The notes under the pieces were generated by a model, which was not told the DNA's origin, ran no database searches, and saw nothing but the letters and a program-made list of their open reading frames with translations. This document shows, piece after piece, positions 61,897 to 64,000 of a stretch of DNA of 64,000 bases (positions are counted from its first letter, which is position 1; each line of letters opens with the position of its first letter). Source of the stretch: Halococcus thailandensis JCM 13552 (GTDB lineage: Archaea > Halobacteriota > Halobacteria > Halobacteriales > Halococcaceae); assembly GCF_000336715.1 (NCBI RefSeq), contig NZ_AOMF01000174.1, positions 46,698-110,697 on the forward strand. Reading direction: 5' to 3'. A program made the position numbers and the translations under genes.

Positions 61897-63858
61897 ATGA
61901 GCGACGGGGATTGGCGCGCGGCCGAGCGCGACCACACCGACGAAGTCATCGGCACCGACACCATCCCGCGACTGTTCGAGCGGAGCGCGACCCGCAACGC
62001 CGACCGCCCGGCTCAGCGATACAAGGGCGGCGTCCACGAGCGCTCGCTCGCTGGGACCGTCATCAGACGCGCCGACCCCGGCGAGTACGTGACGCTCAGC
62101 TACGAGGAACTCCAGTCGATCGTCCGCTCGCTCGCGGCCGGTTTCCGCGATCTCGGTGTCGAGAGCGACGACAGAATTGGGATCTTCTCCGCGTCGCGCA
62201 TGGAGTGGGCACAGGCCGATTTCGCCCTGCTGGCCGCTGGCGCTGTCGTCACGACGGTGTACAAGGAATCCTCGCCGCGACAGGTGGAGTATCTCCTCGA
62301 CGATCCCGGTGCCACCGGTGTGATCGTCGACAGCCGCGACCGACTCGAACGCGTGCTCGACGTCGAGGACGCACTCGACCTCGAATTCGTCGTCGTTTTG
62401 GACGATATTTCGACCGACCGTGACGGCGTGTTCACGATCTCGGAGGTCTACGAGCGCGGCGAACAGGCCTTCGACCGCGCGGCCTACGAGCGCTGGCTGA
62501 GCGAGCGTACCTCCGACGACCTGGCGAGCCTCATCTACACCTCCGGTACAACGGGCAAGCCCAAGGGCGTCAGGATGACACACCGGAACTTCCGTGCGAA
62601 CATCAATCAGCTCAGAAAGCGCTTCGGCGATCGTCCCGACAAGTCTGCAGACCTCCCTTCGGTGGGTCGCGAGACGGTCGCGCTCTCTTTCCTCCCGCTC
62701 GCACACGTCTTCGAGCGCCTCGCGGGCCACTTCTTCCTGTTCGCGAGCGGTGCGACCGTCGCCTACGCCGAGAGCGCCGACACGGTGGCCGAGGACATTC
62801 GAACCGTCCAGCCGACGACGGCAACCAGCGTCCCGCGCATCTACGAACGCATCTTCGACTCGATGCGCGAGGACGCCGACTCGGCGATCAGACGCCGGAT
62901 CTTCGAGCGCGCGGTCGCGGCGGCAAAGCGCACCAGCCGTCGGGACGACCCGGGCCGGACGCTTCGCTTCGAGCGCGCGCTCGCCGATCGCCTCGTCTAC
63001 AGCACCGTGAAGGAGGCGATGGGCGGCAACATCGAGTTCTTCATCAGCGGCGGCGGCAGCCTCTCGCCCGAACTCGCCAGACTGTTCGACGGGATGGATC
63101 TGCCGATCTACGAGGGCTACGGGCTCACCGAGGCCGCACCCGTCGTCTCGGTCAACCCGCCCGAGGCACCGAAACCCGGCACGCTCGGCCCGGCGCTCAC
63201 CGGTGTCGAGACGAGACTCGACGCGTCGGTCCTGCCGGCCGATCAGTACGACCGCGATGGCGATGTCGGCGAGCTCCTCGTCCGTGGGCCGAACGTTACT
63301 GATGGGTATTGGGAGAATCCCGAGGAGACGGACGCTGACTTCGAGGACGACGGCTGGCTGCGGACCGGCGACATCGTCGAACGTGATGTGGATGGCTATT
63401 TCGTCTATCACGAGCGGCTGAAACAGCTGCTGGTGCTCTCGACGGGGAAGAACGTCGCCCCCGGGCCGATCGAGGACGCCTTCGCCACCTCCGAGCGGGT
63501 CGAACAGGCGATGGTGCTCGGCGACGACGAGAAGTTCGTGAGCGCTCTGGTGGTCCCGAACTTCGAGGGACTGCGCGCGTGGGCCGCCCGGAAGAACGTC
63601 GAACTGCCGAGCGAGCGCGCGGCACTCTGTCGCGACGAGAACGCTCGCGAATGGGTCGACGCACACGTCGAGAACGTCAACGAGGAGTTGGAGCCCCACG
63701 AGCAGATCAAGCGTTTCGAACTCGTCCCGACCGCGTGGACGCCCGAGAACGACCTTCTCACGCCGTCGTTGAAGAAAAAGCGCCGCAATATCAGAACTCG
63801 CTTCGCCGATCGGATCGACCACATCTACGCCGCCGAGCAGCCAGCGGCCGACGATTAG
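61897..63858 (+). CDS. Long-chain acyl-CoA synthetase (FadD15-like, AMP-forming)
   Basis: A 653-residue enzyme of the longer acyl-CoA synthetase group. P-loop IYTSGTTGKPKGVRMTH, FLPLAHVFERLAGH, adenine motif YEGYGLTEAAPVVSVN, TGDIVERDVDGYFVYHERLK and the late STGKNVAPGPIEDAF are all present. The ATG at 61897 is preferred to a GTG 15 bases upstream. It may activate fatty acids for the beta-oxidation enzymes at 45682-51738 or for lipid exchange. Confidence 0.92.
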   Translation: MSDGDWRAAERDHTDEVIGTDTIPRLFERSATRNADRPAQRYKGGVHERSLAGTVIRRADPGEYVTLSYEELQSIVRSLAAGFRDLGVESDDRIGIFSASRMEWAQADFALLAAGAVVTTVYKESSPRQVEYLLDDPGATGVIVDSRDRLERVLDVEDALDLEFVVVLDDISTDRDGVFTISEVYERGEQAFDRAAYERWLSERTSDDLASLIYTSGTTGKPKGVRMTHRNFRANINQLRKRFGDRPDKSADLPSVGRETVALSFLPLAHVFERLAGHFFLFASGATVAYAESADTVAEDIRTVQPTTATSVPRIYERIFDSMREDADSAIRRRIFERAVAAAKRTSRRDDPGRTLRFERALADRLVYSTVKEAMGGNIEFFISGGGSLSPELARLFDGMDLPIYEGYGLTEAAPVVSVNPPEAPKPGTLGPALTGVETRLDASVLPADQYDRDGDVGELLVRGPNVTDGYWENPEETDADFEDDGWLRTGDIVERDVDGYFVYHERLKQLLVLSTGKNVAPGPIEDAFATSERVEQAMVLGDDEKFVSALVVPNFEGLRAWAARKNVELPSERAALCRDENAREWVDAHVENVNEELEPHEQIKRFELVPTAWTPENDLLTPSLKKKRRNIRTRFADRIDHIYAAEQPAADD

Positions 63859-63897
63859 CGGGCCCCGATTGGATCGGTGGAAAAGCCGGCAAGCGGT

Positions 63898-63972
63898 CTA
63901 CGCCCGGTCGATGACGCCCGTCGTCGTGGCGAGTTCGCGGGCGGCGCTCTCGTTCATCCCGTTGCCGAGGAT
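63898..63972 (-). CDS. 3' end of an unidentified gene (partial)
   Basis: A minus-strand frame entering from the adaptor junction ends at a TAG (63898-63900). The last residues are ILGNGMNESAARELATTTGV then IDRA. The amino-acid make-up suggests a real C-terminus, but the family cannot be named. It is cut by the end of genomic sequence at 63972. Confidence 0.45.
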   Translation of the reverse strand: MLGNGMNESAARELATTTGVIDRA

Positions 63973-64000
63973 CTGTCTCTTATACACATCTCTGATGGCG
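63973..64000. other. Transposase-library sequencing adaptor (artefact)
   Basis: CTGTCTCTTATACACATCT (63973-63991) is exactly the 19-bp mosaic end used in Nextera/Tn5 libraries; the following CTGATGGCG matches the complement of the 454-type primer tail (CGCCATCAG) that I remember from early Nextera kits. These 28 bases are not chromosomal. Confidence 0.95.

Noticed and set aside
61888..63822. 644-codon open frame opposite the acyl-CoA synthetase gene
   Set aside because: Long antisense frames are expected in GC-rich genes; its residues are low-complexity (Val/Asp/Arg/Gly) and show no domain, while the plus strand has a complete synthetase.
1..64000. CRISPR arrays, rRNA genes, riboswitches, replication origin
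   Set aside because: No regularly spaced direct repeats, no rRNA-like sequence, no known riboswitch core and no Orc1/Cdc6 gene with origin repeats were found.

Overview
This is a GC-rich stretch of a haloarchaeal (class Halobacteria) chromosome. The evidence is acidic deduced proteins, TATA promoters 25-35 bases before mostly leaderless genes, archaeal N-glycosylation genes (AglJ, AglB, AglG types), a GfcR-type PyrE-like regulator, a TrmB regulator, deoxyhypusine synthase, and Tat-lipobox secretion signals. The genus cannot be fixed from sequence alone; Halococcus or a relative is plausible. The window ends in sequencing adaptor (63973-64000), so its right edge is a contig end.

Layout. (1) 1-6350: glycosyltransferases of both GT4 and GT2 type plus a methyltransferase-like/barrel fusion, probably surface glycan synthesis. 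(2) 6391-17926: a sugar and sugar-acid uptake and catabolism block. It has a xylose-dehydrogenase-type oxidoreductase, galactonate dehydratase, a complete carbohydrate ABC importer, a gluconate/xylonate dehydratase, a HAD phosphatase, a KDG-type aldolase and, divergently, KDG kinase. Together these can oxidise aldoses, dehydrate the acids, and phosphorylate and cleave the 2-keto-3-deoxy acids (semi-phosphorylative Entner-Doudoroff or De Ley-Doudoroff logic). (3) 17960-26412: more glycan genes (GT2, three alkaline-phosphatase/sulfatase-fold proteins, a flippase, AglJ), with trmB and a 35-residue protein sharing a promoter region that carries a TrmB-consensus palindrome. (4) 26849-33326: sugar isomerase-like protein, two Gfo/Idh/MocA oxidoreductases, an orphan ABC-2 permease and a PfkB kinase. 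This run is interrupted at 27822-29086 by a low-GC, transposon-shaped island with 10-bp inverted ends and a 5-bp target duplication. The island encodes no recognisable transposase but does encode a 189-residue ribbon-helix-helix-like protein with its own operators.

(5) 33536-41248: gfcR, then aglB overlapping a DUF368 (PopT-type) lipid-phosphate transporter gene, aglG and another glycosyltransferase: the oligosaccharyltransferase end of the N-glycosylation pathway. (6) 41309-45515: housekeeping genes (deoxyhypusine synthase, superoxide dismutase, TauE-type exporter, photolyase). (7) 45682-51738: fatty-acid beta-oxidation (acyl-CoA ligase, enoyl-CoA hydratase, acyl-CoA dehydrogenase, fused hydroxyacyl-CoA dehydrogenase/hydratase); a second acyl-CoA ligase lies at 61897. 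(8) 51790-64000: tRNA-Glu, AI-2E-type permease, ferredoxin beside a truncated selenium-binding-protein gene, cold-shock protein, a same-strand dehydrogenase/lactonase/dehydratase set that could be a second oxidative sugar pathway, a membrane protein with four consecutive cysteines, a TetR regulator, tRNA-Arg and a membrane-anchored ferredoxin.

Three spacers (48082-48440, 56740-57110, 61330-61860) carry related arrays of perfect short hairpins, including a 99-bp module found twice in opposite orientation with differences only in hairpin tips. No CRISPR array, rRNA or replication origin was seen.
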